Source: Sulfurospirillum sp. UBA6810 (lineage in GTDB: Bacteria; Campylobacterota; Campylobacteria; Campylobacterales; Sulfurospirillaceae). Taken from it: a stretch of 9,002 nucleotides of DNA. Below are positions 6,985 through 9,002 of this stretch, one piece after another. The notes beneath the pieces were generated by a model. It was given only the letters and a program-made list of their open reading frames with translations. It did not search any database and was not told the DNA's origin. The first letter of the stretch is position 1; the number at the start of each line of letters is the position of its first letter. The DNA is taken from positions 11,399 to 20,400 of the forward strand of contig DKEY01000130.1 in NCBI GenBank assembly GCA_002469305.1, read 5' to 3'. Position numbers and translations under genes: made by a program.

Positions 6985-6996
6985 GCTCTCCCCTCG
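6981..6996 (-). promoter_or_regulatory. ATGA stop-start overlap with ribosome binding site
   Basis: The methylase ends in TGA (6983-6981) inside ATGA, whose ATG (6984-6982) starts the ATPase gene. A purine-rich GAGGGGAG lies within the last methylase codons just upstream. This arrangement typically couples translation and keeps the two proteins in proportion. Confidence 0.8.
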
Positions 6997-9002
6997 ACTA
7001 TCTTTATCTCATCTTCACTCAAACCATAGAGTTTATAGACCATAGCGTCTATCTCTTTGTCTGTTTTTTCTATCTGCGTTTTTATGTTACATGTAAGAGT
7101 TTTGTCGTTTTCAAAGAGGCTTTGCCATTGGTGTTTGAATGTGCGTTCTTCTAGTTTATCGGAAAATTTTATCTTTTTAGCTTTTGTGTACTCTTTTACA
7201 AATTCCTCAAATTCTAAAGTTTCAAAGTTTTCAAGTTTTTTAGTGAGTTTTTCTAAGCCTAGTTCACTTTGAAAGTTTTGTTTTGTACTTTGTAGCTCTT
7301 TGTTAAGTTCAAGCATAGTATCTGCTTTTTCGATAAATGGTATTTGTTGTTCTAGGTTTTTGAGCTTTGGTAACGGAAAAGGTTCTAAAAACTTTGTTTT
7401 AAAAACAAAATAGCCTCCACGCAATTCATAGCCTGTATTTTTAAGGAAAAACCACATCAAAGATGAATTTAAAAGTGCTAAATAAAATTTGTAACTCTCA
7501 TTGTACTGCTCATTTTTGATAAAACTGTAACACTTTGTAGCATGATAAAATTGTTCATTATCATAAGTCATATTTGTTCCCAAAGAGATTTCAGGAGTTA
7601 TGATTTTTTCACTCTTAAAGATAGCCATCTCACGAGAGCGATGCAGAGCATACCAATACTTTGGATTTGTTTTGTATTTGATTTTTCTCTGTGTCAACAA
7701 CTCTTTGAACTGTTCCAAGTATCCATATGTAAGTGGAAACTTCTTTTTTAGTTCCTCTTCTTCATAAGGTTTTGTTTTATTGTTTATATCTTGATAATGA
7801 GGATAGATAACATAGAGATTTGTTTGGAGTTGTTCGTATTTTTTTACAGCATCACCTTTTAAAAAAGCTTTCATTATCTCTTTTTCAAGTCTTACATGTG
7901 CTTTTAACTCTTCTGAGTATCCCACAAAAAAATCTTCTTCAAATTTTCCATTTAAAACAAAAATGTCATCACCTGTTGTAACAATACCTTGAGATGCATT
8001 AATAAAAACATCTTTTAAAACCAATGGCTGTTTTTGCATTTTTTTAATAACTTGCAAAGTGCTTTGAGCAGAGAGTTCCCATTTTGCAGCATCCAAATTT
8101 TTATAAGCGATAGTATCGTAAGTAAATGCATCAAAAATATCTTTTGGGTTGATGGATTTGAACTTTAACTCTTTGTTATCATGCGAAAGTGTGATGATAC
8201 AAGTGTAGGTTGAAGCATCTTGAAACACCATCTCACTTCCAAAGTGCAGTAAGTTTTCAACGGCTCTGTTTTCAGCCAAAAATCCTCTTAACCCACTTCC
8301 AAAATCAGAGACAAGAAACTTGTGAGGCAAGATATAGCTTAGTTTTCCCTCTTTCTTTAACATCTTAAAACTCATCTCCAAAAACAAAGCATAGATGTCG
8401 TACTTTCCAGTGGCACTTACATACTTTGTTTCATAAAGTTTACTCTCCTCTTCATAGTTACTCTTAAGTCCTTGTACTCTTACATACGGAGGATTCCCAA
8501 TCACAACATCAAAACTATTTTCCTTAAAAGGCATATCCAAAAGAGAGTTGGCACAGAGTATCTTGTCTGCCAAGCTTGTAAGAGGTCTTCCTTTTTTAGC
8601 AGTTCTGAGCCAAAGACTGAGTTTTGCTATCTCTATGGCATCTTCGTTGATGTCAACTCCATAGAGATTGTTTTCGAGTACGCTCTCTTCTACTGTGTAA
8701 CTTGCAAACAAGTCACCCATCAAATTCAAGTCATTTTGCAGTCTTTTATGCTCTTTTATCAAAAACTCTAAAGCTTGATTGAGAAATGCTCCACTCCCAC
8801 AAGCAGGGTCAAGGACTTTTACATGTAAGAGCCACTCTTTGTAAGCTTGAAGATTTTCTTTTGTTTGCATCTCTTTTTTGGTGAGTTTTTTGAGATTGGT
8901 TGGGGCGGTTACTTCTGTGAGTTCTAGCTCTTCTCTTTTGTCAGCACACATCTTGCCTAGAGTATTTTCTACGATATAGCGAGTGATGTACTCAGGAGTA
9001 TA
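6981..9002 (-). CDS. Eco57I-type N6-adenine DNA methyltransferase, probably type IIG restriction-modification enzyme (5' end outside the window)
   Basis: Transfers methyl groups from S-adenosylmethionine to adenine in a specific DNA sequence; in type IIG enzymes the same chain also cuts DNA. The frame is open to base 9002, beginning YTPEYITRYIVENTLG, the typical lead-in of Eco57I-family methylases, so the ATG at 8951 is internal and the gene continues beyond the window. Of 673 visible residues, motif I DPACGSG lies at 8810-8790, an acidic GVDINEDA motif follows, and the catalytic NPPY of the gamma-type adenine methylases is at 8495-8484. A long target-recognition part follows, with NSSLMWFFLKNTGYELRGGYF and KFLEPFPLPKL typical of TaqI-like specificity domains, then a charged helical, probably coiled-coil stretch and a C-terminus VYKLYGLSEDEIKIVEG common in this family. 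No nuclease motif is visible; it would lie upstream. It could therefore be a type IIG enzyme, an orphan methylase or a BREX PglX relative. It is translationally coupled to the ATPase gene. Confidence 0.88.
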   Translation of the reverse strand, partial: YTPEYITRYIVENTLGKMCADKREELELTEVTAPTNLKKLTKKEMQTKENLQAYKEWLLHVKVLDPACGSGAFLNQALEFLIKEHKRLQNDLNLMGDLFASYTVEESVLENNLYGVDINEDAIEIAKLSLWLRTAKKGRPLTSLADKILCANSLLDMPFKENSFDVVIGNPPYVRVQGLKSNYEEESKLYETKYVSATGKYDIYALFLEMSFKMLKKEGKLSYILPHKFLVSDFGSGLRGFLAENRAVENLLHFGSEMVFQDASTYTCIITLSHDNKELKFKSINPKDIFDAFTYDTIAYKNLDAAKWELSAQSTLQVIKKMQKQPLVLKDVFINASQGIVTTGDDIFVLNGKFEEDFFVGYSEELKAHVRLEKEIMKAFLKGDAVKKYEQLQTNLYVIYPHYQDINNKTKPYEEEELKKKFPLTYGYLEQFKELLTQRKIKYKTNPKYWYALHRSREMAIFKSEKIITPEISLGTNMTYDNEQFYHATKCYSFIKNEQYNESYKFYLALLNSSLMWFFLKNTGYELRGGYFVFKTKFLEPFPLPKLKNLEQQIPFIEKADTMLELNKELQSTKQNFQSELGLEKLTKKLENFETLEFEEFVKEYTKAKKIKFSDKLEERTFKHQWQSLFENDKTLTCNIKTQIEKTDKEIDAMVYKLYGLSEDEIKIVEGRA
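7087..7096. repeat. Palindrome TTACATGTAA, copy near the methylase 3' end
   Basis: Perfect copy read as CTT ACA TGT AAC (Leu-Thr-Cys-Asn) in a poorly conserved C-terminal part of the methylase. Confidence 0.7.
8819..8828. repeat. Palindrome TTACATGTAA, copy upstream of methylase motif I
   Basis: Perfect copy read as TTA CAT GTA AAA (Leu-His-Val-Lys), just before the S-adenosylmethionine-binding motif I. Confidence 0.7.

Noticed and set aside
6981..8951. ATG at 8951 as the methylase start
   Set aside because: The frame stays open to the window edge and its upstream codons encode YTPEYITRYIV, a conserved element of Eco57I-family methylases, so the gene begins outside the window.
1..9002. CRISPR arrays, tRNA or rRNA genes, insertion sequences, and poly-G/poly-C tracts for phase variation
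   Set aside because: Looked for on both strands by eye; no spaced direct repeats, no tRNA-like cloverleaf, no transposase, and no G or C run longer than about five.

Overview
The window reads as a chromosomal segment of a low-GC member of the Campylobacterota (epsilonproteobacteria, in the Sulfurimonas/Sulfurovum/Arcobacter/Campylobacter range). This rests on the ribosomal protein L13 sequence, on the divergent AddA and AddB proteins, on the order addB-addA-rplM (as I recall it also from Campylobacter), and on a GC content near one third. Genus cannot be fixed from the sequence alone. Every gene is on the minus strand, so transcription runs from high to low coordinates.

Layout in transcription order. 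(1) 9002-6981: the 3' two thirds or so of an Eco57I-type N6-adenine DNA methyltransferase, probably a type IIG restriction-modification enzyme or a related large methylase. Its 5' end lies outside the window. (2) 6984-6064: a soluble GHKL (histidine-kinase-like) ATPase overlapping the methylase stop by 4 bases. (3) 6052-5762: a 96-residue STAS-like (DUF4325-type) protein 11 bases further on. These three look like one operon. (4) 5761-5491: a gene-poor, AT-rich gap holding possible terminators and a 60-codon open stretch without a start codon, which reads like the C-terminal remnant of a winged-helix protein. (5) 5490-3169 and 3167-438: addB and addA, the two subunits of the AddAB helicase-nuclease, separated by one base. 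(6) 359 to beyond 1: rplM, cut by the window edge.

Functionally, the right half is a restriction/defence-type cassette placed next to the housekeeping recombination pair addBA and the ribosomal gene rplM. AddAB resects double-strand breaks for RecA and, in other bacteria, degrades linear foreign DNA, so proximity to a restriction-type enzyme is sensible but is only context. The least understood part is the GHKL ATPase plus STAS-like pair. It has the parts of an anti-sigma/anti-anti-sigma style partner switch, but is translationally coupled to a DNA methylase instead of a sigma factor.

Outside the genes, the 10-bp palindrome TTACATGTAA occurs five times, and once more with one mismatch. This is far more than base composition predicts. 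The copies fall in different reading frames and all lie in the methylase, addB and addA; none is in the ATPase/STAS pair.
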